From an uncultured Caryophanales bacterium (GTDB lineage Bacteria; Bacillota_I; Bacilli_A; RFN20; CAG-826): a DNA stretch of 64,000 nt. The stretch covers positions 584,335 through 648,334 of the forward strand of contig CAMJPB010000001.1 in assembly GCA_946407815.1 (NCBI GenBank), read 5' to 3'. Made by a program: the position numbers and the translations under genes. Shown here piece by piece: positions 16,158 to 23,885 of the stretch (position 1 is the first letter of the stretch; the number at the start of each line of letters is the position of its first letter). The notes beneath the pieces were generated by a model. The model made no database searches. It had not been told where the DNA came from and worked only from the letters and a program-made list of their open reading frames with translations.

Positions 16158-16406
16158 ATGGAAGACACCATTAAATTAATTCAAGAAACATTAGACAAAA
16201 TTCGTCCATTTATCAACCGAGATGGTGGGGACGTTGAATTTGTCGATTTTATCGATGGAATTGTCTACATCAACATGAAGGGTGCTTGCCAAGACTGTAT
16301 CATGATTGACACCACCATTTCTGACGGAATTGAAATTATATTACAAGAAGAAGTTCCCGGCGTTATCGGAGTTAAGCTCGCAAGTGAAATGCCTGAGAAA
16401 AAATAA
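16158..16406 (+). CDS. nfu: NifU C-terminal-like Fe-S scaffold protein
   Basis: 82 residues, a single Nfu domain. It carries Fe-S clusters to target proteins. The cluster ligands are in GACQDC (a CxxC pair), with the family blocks RPFINRDGGDVEFV and VPGVIGV. Start choice: an ATG at 16152 is in frame, but the promoter places the transcript start at about 16154, so the ATG at 16158 (MEDTIKL, the usual beginning) is better and would be leaderless; no ribosome site is seen for either. It complements the sufCDSUB genes at 49.7-54.3 kb. Confidence 0.9.
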   Translation: MEDTIKLIQETLDKIRPFINRDGGDVEFVDFIDGIVYINMKGACQDCIMIDTTISDGIEIILQEEVPGVIGVKLASEMPEKK

Positions 16407-16437
16407 AAAGGATCTCAACAATTACTGAGATCCTTTT
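16406..16437. terminator. Bidirectional terminator between nfu and the nucleotidase gene
   Basis: Perfect 12-base arms AAAAGGATCTCA and TGAGATCCTTTT around an 8-base loop. Confidence 0.9.
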
Positions 16438-16446
16438 AATTTTTAA

Positions 16447-18036
16447 TTAAAGAGCGCGGAAGTGATAATCACCTTTTTCGTAATCAGCATTCTTAATGCT
16501 CTTAAGTTTATAGACCTTGTGGGCGATTTCGTCTCTAAGAATTCCACCAGTTCTAATAAGATCGCTATCTTCAAGAACCTTTAATCCTCCGAAGTCATCT
16601 GTTGTGGCAAGATAATCTGTAGTGACACAATAATATGTTTCTTCTGGAGTTAAGTCGGTCTTTTCTTTGAAAGTTCTATAAATACCGTACTGTTCAACAT
16701 TCGAAATTCTATTTCTGAGTTCTTGTCCTTTAATTGCAAAGAGAACAAGCTCATTATCAAATGGGAATGAACGGTAGACATCACCATAGGTGATTGTTCC
16801 TTTTTGAATGTTGTCTCTAATTCCACCTTTATGGTTTTGGAATGCTGCAACAATCTTTGTTGGATCAATGTTATATGATGCGTTCTTTGTGGCGAACTCA
16901 ACAGCATTTTCATACATTGTTAAAGTACAAAGATTCTTTAATGCTTTATCATATTTTAATTCGTTATCGCATGTACCTAATTTAATTTCTTTAATTTGGT
17001 TAATAGCAGGTGCGTATTGATCCATAATGTTTTTAATACCTGCATCATCACTTAATGATGCGGCAACTATAGACATTGAAGTAATATCGTTAGGTTTATA
17101 TAAAGATAAAGCCTTTGTATTTCTATCAAATTTTAAGGCGATATGGGCAACTGATTGTCCATAGTTTTTAGTTGCTAACGTTGGGACTGATTGGGCTGTT
17201 GATGAAGTTTGAGCGTCAACGTGAGCGTGACCAGCGAAAACGGCATCAACGCCTGTAACACTTTCAATACTTGTGGTTCTATCATGACAAAGTAAGACAA
17301 CCGCATCACAACCTTGGCTTGCTTTTAAGGTGGCGGCAAGGTTGCTCACTAAATCAGCATATGCAACGAACTCATAGCCCGCAATTGCGCTCTTTAGAAT
17401 AGAATATTCTAGATCAGCACCCATTGTGCCGATAACGCCAATTTTGTATTCACCACGATTAACAACTGTGTACTCTTGAATAAATGAAGGTCTCGCACCA
17501 TTCTTCATAATGTTTGCGCCTAAAAATGGCATTGATGAGGTGTTATATTTAAGCTCAGCATTCTTTTGTAACCATTCATCAGTCCAGTCAAATTCGTGGT
17601 TGCCAACTGCCATAGCATCAAATCCCATATATTGCATGCAGTAGTTAACCATATAACCACGAGTTAAGTTAGATTCAGCAGAACCTTGGAACATATCTCC
17701 AGAGGAGAGTAAGACAGTTCCGCCTGGGTTTTCGCTTCTCTTGCCTTCAAAATATGAGGCAAGTTTTGGTAAACCAATGTAATCTCCGTTTGAGTGCTGC
17801 TCATAATTAACCGCACCATGGAAATCTGATAATTCGTATAAATCGATTACGTCGTAATCGCCATCAGCTTTAATCGCGCCAACATTTCTTGTTGGAAGGT
17901 TTGGCAAATTAATTTGAAGTGCTTCAACATCAACGTTAGGAATAACGAGTTCTTTTCTAAATAAACCAAAGAAATCGAAATCACAACCTGTTAATGCTAA
18001 GGCTGGAATAACAAGTAAAAGTTTTTTAAATTTCAT
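16447..18036 (-). CDS. Lipoprotein 5'-nucleotidase-family metallophosphatase
   Basis: 529 residues. The signal peptide ends in lipobox LTGC (Cys18), so it is anchored outside the cell membrane. The metallophosphatase domain shows SDFHGA, SSGDMFQGS, GNHEFDW and GHAHVD; the C-terminal 5'-nucleotidase domain starts near residue 370 and ends with YCVTTDYLATTDDFG. It likely frees phosphate and nucleosides from extracellular nucleotides. GAGGAT precedes the ATG at 18036; the longer frame overlaps cysQ and is rejected. It follows cysQ by 16 bases. Confidence 0.9.
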   Translation of the reverse strand: MKFKKLLLVIPALALTGCDFDFFGLFRKELVIPNVDVEALQINLPNLPTRNVGAIKADGDYDVIDLYELSDFHGAVNYEQHSNGDYIGLPKLASYFEGKRSENPGGTVLLSSGDMFQGSAESNLTRGYMVNYCMQYMGFDAMAVGNHEFDWTDEWLQKNAELKYNTSSMPFLGANIMKNGARPSFIQEYTVVNRGEYKIGVIGTMGADLEYSILKSAIAGYEFVAYADLVSNLAATLKASQGCDAVVLLCHDRTTSIESVTGVDAVFAGHAHVDAQTSSTAQSVPTLATKNYGQSVAHIALKFDRNTKALSLYKPNDITSMSIVAASLSDDAGIKNIMDQYAPAINQIKEIKLGTCDNELKYDKALKNLCTLTMYENAVEFATKNASYNIDPTKIVAAFQNHKGGIRDNIQKGTITYGDVYRSFPFDNELVLFAIKGQELRNRISNVEQYGIYRTFKEKTDLTPEETYYCVTTDYLATTDDFGGLKVLEDSDLIRTGGILRDEIAHKVYKLKSIKNADYEKGDYHFRAL

Positions 18037-18052
18037 AAATTTATCCTCATAT

Positions 18053-18838
18053 TTATAATAAGAAATTTTCTTTTCGATTACAAATAATATAGCCATCTTT
18101 GTTATAAACGTCTTCGCGGTTATAGCGAATCGGAGTCCCATCAAATTTAAGTAAGAGACCACCGGCTTCTTCTACGATAATTTGCATGGCGCATGTGTCC
18201 CACTCTTTCGTATTAGAGGAAAAGCGGTATGACATTTCCGCTTCGCCCTTAGCGATAACACAACCCTTAAGGGTTGCACCTAACTTTCTTTGGTGTTTTA
18301 TAACGTCAGAATGTTTTGCAATCATATCCATTTCAGTTTGATTGCTATGGAAATTTGACACTAAAGTTGTGACATCTGTTGTCTTATCATTACAGTGAAT
18401 TTTCACGGGCTCAGCATCTTTATTTTTAAGATAGTATGAGCCAGCGCCTTTAGTAGCATAATAAATCTCACCTGTTACAGGCACTAAGATGACACCTAAG
18501 ACTGCTTCGTGCTTATAGGAAAGCCCAATATTCACAGTAAATTCACCATTTTTCGCGACAAAATCTTTTGTCCCATCAATTGGGTCAACAATCCAAACAT
18601 AGTCGTTATTTAATCTAGACTTGTCATCTACAGATTCTTCTGTAAGAAGGGCATATAAAGGAAAAGCCTCAGACAAGATCTCGCGGATCTTTATGTCTGC
18701 GGCTTTATCTGCCTTTGTTACAGGCGAATTATCTTCCTTAATTTCAATTCCAAAATCAGAGGAATTGTAGATTTCTAAAATTAAATCACGAACTGAATTT
18801 ACTGCTTTTAATGCAACACTTAACTCACGTTCGTACAT
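18053..18838 (-). CDS. cysQ: 3'(2'),5'-bisphosphate nucleotidase, CysQ-like
   Basis: 261 residues of the inositol-monophosphatase fold. Metal-binding motifs: TEES (near 67), WIVDPIDGTKDF (near 82-93) and EWDTCAMQIIVEEAGG (near 212). The overall spelling fits CysQ, which turns pAp into AMP. No sulfate-assimilation genes are in the window, but pAp also comes from acyl-carrier-protein charging. The next gene upstream, four bases away, is an NrnA-type enzyme that can also remove pAp, which supports the assignment. Confidence 0.85.
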   Translation of the reverse strand: MYERELSVALKAVNSVRDLILEIYNSSDFGIEIKEDNSPVTKADKAADIKIREILSEAFPLYALLTEESVDDKSRLNNDYVWIVDPIDGTKDFVAKNGEFTVNIGLSYKHEAVLGVILVPVTGEIYYATKGAGSYYLKNKDAEPVKIHCNDKTTDVTTLVSNFHSNQTEMDMIAKHSDVIKHQRKLGATLKGCVIAKGEAEMSYRFSSNTKEWDTCAMQIIVEEAGGLLLKFDGTPIRYNREDVYNKDGYIICNRKENFLL

Positions 18839-18842
18839 AATC

Positions 18843-19808
18843 TTATTTTCCTTGTTGTGCTACTACGGCATCGTCTAAATCTTTTACGATTTGCTCGCAC
18901 AAAGTGAAATCACTTTGATTCTCTAAACGTGCACCAGCTGCATGAAGGTGACCACCGCCACCATATTTTTGGGCAACTTGTTGTACATTGACTTTGTGAG
19001 ATCTAAATTCAACACGAATGAAGTTCTCTGGTGAACGTGTGAATAATACCCAAATTGGACAACCTCTAATGTTTCCAATAACGTTAACGTTTTTTGAAAT
19101 TTGATCAAACTTAAGTCCGAATTGGCCATAATCGTTTACATCAGCAAAGCAGTACACGACATTGTGCTCACTACGTTTAAATTTAGAAACAAGCAAAGCT
19201 TGATATTTAACGTAGGCTTCATCTGAAAGATATAAAATCTTAAATATTGAATCAGTCTCAACACCTAAGTCTAACAGCTTAGCTATTATTCTATGTGTTT
19301 TTGAGTTAGTTGGAGCATATCTAAATCTACCTGAGTCAGTACAAATACCTAAGTACAAAAGCTCTGCGATGAGCTTGTTCATTTTTAGTTTATAAGCGAA
19401 TGCCATTTCAGCAATTTGCTGACAGCAGGCGATTGCTCCCTCGTCGACCCACTTAATTCCATAGAATGGTTTAGATTCGATGTGGTGATCAATTTTAATG
19501 ATTTGCTTCGCAAGAGTGACTCTTTGATCAGAAACTCTTTCGGTTTCAGAAACATCCACTAAAATAGCCAAACTATTTTTAATAATCTCATCATCTTCGA
19601 CAACATCTTGCTTTGCAAGTCTTTGTTCAAGTTGTGGTAATGTACCTGCAAGAGAAAAGACTTTCTTCTTTGGAAAGTTAAGTCTAAGCAACTCACGTAA
19701 GGCTAAACTTGAACCATAACAGTCACCATCAGGATTGATGTGACCAAAAATTGTGATGGTATCGTATTTCTTAATGAGTTTAAAGATATCTTTAAAATCT
19801 TTCTTCAT
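18843..19808 (-). CDS. nrnA: DHH/DHHA1 phosphoesterase, NrnA-like nanoRNase / pAp phosphatase
   Basis: 321 residues. The DHH domain shows FGHINPDGDCYGS, ILVDVSETERV and IDHHIE; the DHHA1 domain ends in GGGGHLHAAGARL. NrnA degrades 2-5 nt RNAs to mononucleotides and dephosphorylates pAp. The ATG overlaps the rpoE stop by one base and the gene leads directly into cysQ, so the two pAp enzymes are made together. Confidence 0.92.
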   Translation of the reverse strand: MKKDFKDIFKLIKKYDTITIFGHINPDGDCYGSSLALRELLRLNFPKKKVFSLAGTLPQLEQRLAKQDVVEDDEIIKNSLAILVDVSETERVSDQRVTLAKQIIKIDHHIESKPFYGIKWVDEGAIACCQQIAEMAFAYKLKMNKLIAELLYLGICTDSGRFRYAPTNSKTHRIIAKLLDLGVETDSIFKILYLSDEAYVKYQALLVSKFKRSEHNVVYCFADVNDYGQFGLKFDQISKNVNVIGNIRGCPIWVLFTRSPENFIRVEFRSHKVNVQQVAQKYGGGGHLHAAGARLENQSDFTLCEQIVKDLDDAVVAQQGK

Positions 19809-20218
19809 TAGAAATCATCACCCTCATCATCTGCATCTTGAACTGGTTTATCAAAGTCGAGATCATCGCTTTCTTCATCTGGTTCTTCGATTTGTTCACC
19901 AAGTTCTTCACGGAGTAATTTCTCTTCTTCCTCGTCTGTTTCTTCTTCTTCATCAGAATATGCATCAATCATATCGAGGTGAACTTTTTCAAAAACATGA
20001 CGTGAACGTAAATCCCAATAGTTATCAGTTAAAGTGATAAAACGTCCATCAAGTGAAAGTTGGGTGTAGAATTTTGACATTCTAGCTTTTAATTCATTAT
20101 CTGAAAGTTGTAATCCACTAAGTTCAAGAGATTTATTGAATAAATCAATAAACTTAATAGGATCTTTTGATGCTGATAAAACATCAAAGCCATAATCTAG
20201 TAAAGATTTGTCGTTCAT
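19808..20218 (-). CDS. rpoE: RNA polymerase delta subunit
   Basis: 136 residues. The N-terminal about 85 residues form the HARE-HTH domain (KFIDLFNKSLELSGLQLSDNELKARMSKFYTQ in part, then DGRFITLTDNYWDLR). The rest is almost wholly Asp/Glu (DEEEETDEEEEK), the acidic tail that releases RNA polymerase from nucleic acid. Found only in Firmicutes and Mollicutes relatives, it supports the taxonomic call. It sits 17 bases after argS. Confidence 0.95.
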   Translation of the reverse strand: MNDKSLLDYGFDVLSASKDPIKFIDLFNKSLELSGLQLSDNELKARMSKFYTQLSLDGRFITLTDNYWDLRSRHVFEKVHLDMIDAYSDEEEETDEEEEKLLREELGEQIEEPDEESDDLDFDKPVQDADDEGDDF

Positions 20219-20235
20219 ATATGTACCTTCTTTCT

Positions 20236-21861
20236 TTACATTTTATTTGGAGCGCTAACTCCAAGAACGCCTAGTGCGTTTTTAATAACAATTTTGGCAG
20301 CTTTTGCTAAAGCTAAACGGGATGAAGTAACCTCTAAATTTGCGCGGTCAATCATCTTACAATTTGTGTAGAATGAGTGAACCAAGGTCGCTAATTCTTG
20401 AATGTAAGTTGCGACCATGTGAGGCGCTCTTTTAGAAGCTGAAACTTCAATAATATGCGGGAATTCCATGAGTTTTTTGAGTAATTCGCCTTCAGACTCT
20501 TCTTTTAAATTGGCTGCAGTTTCATCAATTTTGATGTCGCTTGCGGACTCTAAAACTGAGCTAAGACGAGCATGTGCATATTGAGCATAATAAACTGGGT
20601 TTGAGGAACTTTGTTCTAATGCTAAATCAAGATCAAAGTCTAAGTGACTTGATGCTGCACGAGCGGCGAAGAAGTATCTAACTGAATCAACACCAACTTC
20701 TTCACATAATTCTCTTAAAGTAACACCAGCACCAGTACGTTTACTCATCTTGACTTCTTTTCCATCTTTAATGAGTCTAACGACTTGAACAAGTTCAACT
20801 TCAAGAGTTTCTTTGGAATAACCTTGCATCATTAAGGCAGATTTCATACGGTTAATATAACCGTGGTGATCTGCGCCAAGAACATCAATAAGATTATCGT
20901 AACCTCTTGATAACTTGATTAAGTGATAGGCAATGTCTGGCATCAAATAAGTGTATGAACCATCTGATTTAACAACTGCTCTATCTTTGTCATCTAAGAA
21001 GTCTGTTGTTCTTAAGAAAGTGGCACTATCTTGCTGATAGGTGTACTTGCTATATTTGTTCTCTAAAACATCTTGGACGTGGTTATTAGCACGAACATCT
21101 GTTTCAAAGGAATAAATATCAAATTTAACTCTGAATAATTCAAGATCTCTTTTGATCTTTTCAAGCTCTTCATCCATTCCGAATTTTTGGAGCTTTTTGA
21201 ATGATTCTTCATCGCCAACTTTATACTCATTATTATGTTTCTCTAAGTATAACTTAGCAATGTCTATAATATCGCTCGCGTGATAGGAGTCTTCTGGTAG
21301 TTCGATTTTCTCTCCAAGTTGTTGTCTAACACGGACATCAAGTGATAAACCAAGTGTGTGAATTTGGTTACCAGCATTGTTAACGTAGAACTCACGAGTA
21401 ACTTCATAACCTGCAAATTCATAGAGTCTACAAATTGAATCACCGACAGCAGCGCAACGAGCATGACCTAAGTGAAGATCACCAGTTGGGTTTGCTGAAA
21501 CGAATTCAACATTAATCTTTTTGCCTTTATTTTTGCCTCTACCGAAGTTATCACCAGCTGCAATTACTTGGGCTACAACTGAATTAATAGCGTTCTTTTT
21601 AATAAAGAAGTTAACAAATCCAGGACCTGCGATTTCAACTTTTTCAACAATCTCTTTATCAATGTTATTTGCGATCCTTTCTGCTAAAGCTCTTGGAGCC
21701 ATTCCAAAACGACCTGCAAATTTTAAAGCAACATTTGAGGCATAATCACCGTGTTCAGGAGTTTTAGAACTTTCAATAATGATATCTTTTGTATCTAAAA
21801 GGATTCCTTCACTTACAAGTGAATCTTGTATTTTAATCTTTAGTGTTTCTTCAATATTCAT
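20236..21861 (-). CDS. argS: Arginyl-tRNA synthetase
   Basis: 541 residues, class I. The HIGH motif is HLGHAR (near 136), the KMSKR loop KMSKRTGAG (near 375), and the C-terminal DALR anticodon-binding domain covers the last 120 residues. The N-terminal Arg-S additional domain is present. The start is preceded by a weak ribosome site only. The transcript begins about 10 bases upstream, from the promoter at 21878-21906. Confidence 0.97.
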   Translation of the reverse strand: MNIEETLKIKIQDSLVSEGILLDTKDIIIESSKTPEHGDYASNVALKFAGRFGMAPRALAERIANNIDKEIVEKVEIAGPGFVNFFIKKNAINSVVAQVIAAGDNFGRGKNKGKKINVEFVSANPTGDLHLGHARCAAVGDSICRLYEFAGYEVTREFYVNNAGNQIHTLGLSLDVRVRQQLGEKIELPEDSYHASDIIDIAKLYLEKHNNEYKVGDEESFKKLQKFGMDEELEKIKRDLELFRVKFDIYSFETDVRANNHVQDVLENKYSKYTYQQDSATFLRTTDFLDDKDRAVVKSDGSYTYLMPDIAYHLIKLSRGYDNLIDVLGADHHGYINRMKSALMMQGYSKETLEVELVQVVRLIKDGKEVKMSKRTGAGVTLRELCEEVGVDSVRYFFAARAASSHLDFDLDLALEQSSSNPVYYAQYAHARLSSVLESASDIKIDETAANLKEESEGELLKKLMEFPHIIEVSASKRAPHMVATYIQELATLVHSFYTNCKMIDRANLEVTSSRLALAKAAKIVIKNALGVLGVSAPNKM

Positions 21862-21877
21862 AATTTTTTAAGGTTTT

Positions 21878-21906
21878 ATTATATAAACAAGTTTTTGCTG
21901 ATACAA
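21878..21906 (-). promoter_or_regulatory. Promoter of argS-rpoE-nrnA-cysQ
   Basis: Minus-strand TTGTAT (21906-21901), 17-base spacer, perfect TATAAT (21883-21878). No T-box leader fits in the short 5' end. Confidence 0.7.
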
Positions 21907-21914
21907 GGAGAAAT

Positions 21915-22388
21915 TTATTTCTCAAGTAAAACGTATGAGGAGGCTTTGATTGCTTCATCGTTTCCAATAGGACCAACTCCATTGTAAGAACAAGCTTTGA
22001 TAGAGACATTAACTACTTTTGTATTTAAGTGCTTTGCAAGAGACTCTCTCATTGGAAGGATTTTGTCTGCTAATTTTGGAGAATGACATGCAACTTGAAC
22101 ATCAATATTTGAGACTTTGTAACCTTCGTTTTTCATCATCTTAACGACCTCATCAAGCAAAAATAATGAGGAAATCCCGGCAAATTTTGGATCATTGTCA
22201 GGAAAATGCTTTCCTAAATCACCTAAAGCTAAGGCTCCTAAAATAGACTCTGCAACAGCGTGACAAACAACGTCTGCATCGCTGTGACCAAGTAAGCCTA
22301 CTTCACCCGGAAATTCAATACCTGCTAAAACAAGTTTTCTTCCTTCTACTTTTTTGTGAATGTCTTCAGAAAATCCTACTCTAAACAT
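21915..22388 (-). CDS. ispF: 2-C-methyl-D-erythritol 2,4-cyclodiphosphate synthase
   Basis: 157 residues, normal length. Family motifs: RVGFSEDIH (metal-binding D-x-H), GLLGHSDADVVCHAVAES, LGDLGKHFPDNDP and SIKACSYNGVGPIGNDEAI. It forms MEcPP in the MEP isoprenoid route; ispD is 9 kb away on the other strand. AAGGAGAAA precedes the ATG, and it follows ychF by nine bases. Confidence 0.96.
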   Translation of the reverse strand: MFRVGFSEDIHKKVEGRKLVLAGIEFPGEVGLLGHSDADVVCHAVAESILGALALGDLGKHFPDNDPKFAGISSLFLLDEVVKMMKNEGYKVSNIDVQVACHSPKLADKILPMRESLAKHLNTKVVNVSIKACSYNGVGPIGNDEAIKASSYVLLEK

Positions 22389-22397
22389 AGTTTCTCC

Positions 22398-23504
22398 TTA
22401 CACGTTAAATTTAAAGAATACGCAATCACCATCTTGCATAACGTAATTCTTGCCTTCAATTCTTAATTTACCAGCCTCTTTTAAAGCGACTTCTGACTTA
22501 TATTCATGAATGTCTTCAAAACTATAAATTTCAGCCTTGATAAATCCTCTTTCAAAATCACTGTGGATGATTCCAGCGCATTGAGGCGCTAACATTCCAT
22601 TCGTGAATGTCCAGGCTCTACATTCATCTTCTCCGCATGTAAAGAAGGTCGATAAATTTAATAATTTATAAACTGCTTTGATTACTTTATCAAGACCAGA
22701 CTCAGTCGCTCCTAGAGTCGCTAAGAACTCTTTTCTTTCTTCGACTGGTAAAGATGAGAGTTCATATTCAATCTCGCATGAAAAAGGAATAACTTGAGCC
22801 TTTTCTGCTTCAGCGATTTCTTCCACTACCTTAAGGTAATGGCAGTTACTTAAGTCTTGATAATCAGAATCAGAGACGTTTGCGACGTAGATAATTGGTT
22901 TGAGTGTTAACAAATGATATTGTTTAAACGCAAACTCATAATCTTCAGGTTTCAAAGAAACCTTTCTCGCAGGTTCACCTTGAGAAAGCATTTCTTGTAG
23001 AGGTGTCAAAATAGACATCTCGTACACTGATTCTTTATCTTTTTGAACTCTTGCTTTATTCCCGATTGACGCAATACGTTTTTCAACGGTTGCCAAATCG
23101 GCCATAGCAAGCTCAAGATTAATTGTTTCGATGTCACGTTTTGGATCAACAGACTCTTCAACGTGAATAATCTCGTTTGAGTCAAAACAACGAACGACTT
23201 CTACAATTGCGTCGCACTCACGAATATGACCAAGGAATTGGTTTCCTAGCCCTTCTCCTTTGGAGGCTCCACGAACAAGACCTGCAATATCATAAAATTC
23301 AAATGATGCAGGAATTCTTTTTCTAGGTTTAAAAAGGTCGGTTAAAAAGTCTAATCTTTCATCAGGAACGTTAACGACACCAGTGTTTGGAGAAATAGTT
23401 GCAAATGGGTAGTTTGCAGCCTCAACATGTGAGTTTGTAATCGCATTAAAAAGTGTTGATTTTCCAACGTTTGGTAATCCGACAATTCCTGCTTTAAGTG
23501 ACAT
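22398..23504 (-). CDS. ychF: YchF/Obg-family ATPase
   Basis: 368 residues. The P-loop GLPNVGKSTLFNA is followed by the switch region FYDIAGLVRGASKGEGLGN, the NVSD base-recognition motif (which prefers ATP), and a TGS domain at the C-terminus (GIIHSDFERGFIKAEI). It is a ribosome-linked regulator of the oxidative and translation response. A strong GGAGGT precedes the ATG. Confidence 0.96.
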   Translation of the reverse strand: MSLKAGIVGLPNVGKSTLFNAITNSHVEAANYPFATISPNTGVVNVPDERLDFLTDLFKPRKRIPASFEFYDIAGLVRGASKGEGLGNQFLGHIRECDAIVEVVRCFDSNEIIHVEESVDPKRDIETINLELAMADLATVEKRIASIGNKARVQKDKESVYEMSILTPLQEMLSQGEPARKVSLKPEDYEFAFKQYHLLTLKPIIYVANVSDSDYQDLSNCHYLKVVEEIAEAEKAQVIPFSCEIEYELSSLPVEERKEFLATLGATESGLDKVIKAVYKLLNLSTFFTCGEDECRAWTFTNGMLAPQCAGIIHSDFERGFIKAEIYSFEDIHEYKSEVALKEAGKLRIEGKNYVMQDGDCVFFKFNV

Positions 23505-23555
23505 TTTACTACCTCCGTAGGTTAATATTATATATTAGGGAAAAAATTAGTAAAG

Positions 23556-23576
23556 AAAAAAGCCATCAAATGGCTT
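23556..23576 (-). terminator. Terminator after csp
   Basis: Minus-strand AGCCAT / ATGGCT with a TTG loop and a TTTTTTC tail. It stops transcription from csp before ychF. Confidence 0.8.
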
Positions 23577-23601
23577 GACATAATTATATAACGACAGCTA
23601 A

Positions 23602-23802
23602 TTAGCCAATTTTTTTGACGTTTGAGGCTCTTAAACCCTTTGAGGTTTCTTCAACATCGAATTCGACTTCGGAATCTACTGCGATATCCTTAAAACCTTC
23701 CATAACGAGCGAAGAATAGTGGAAAAATACATCTTTATCGTCTGATGACTTAATAAATCCGAACCCCTTCTTCTTGTTGAATCTAATGACTTTACCCTTC
23801 AT
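23602..23802 (-). CDS. Cold-shock domain protein
   Basis: 66 residues, one CSD. RNP1 is KGFGFI and RNP2 is VFFHYS. It binds single-stranded RNA or DNA and acts as an RNA chaperone. GAAAGGAATC precedes the ATG at 23802; the longer open frame is the leader. The roughly 80-base AT-rich leader shows no strong fold. Confidence 0.95.
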   Translation of the reverse strand: MKGKVIRFNKKKGFGFIKSSDDKDVFFHYSSLVMEGFKDIAVDSEVEFDVEETSKGLRASNVKKIG

Positions 23803-23885
23803 AAGATTCCTTTCAGATAAGTAGATAAGTATTAGCGATATCATATCATATTTTTTTAAATATAAAATACTTTTCGTGTTGTTCC

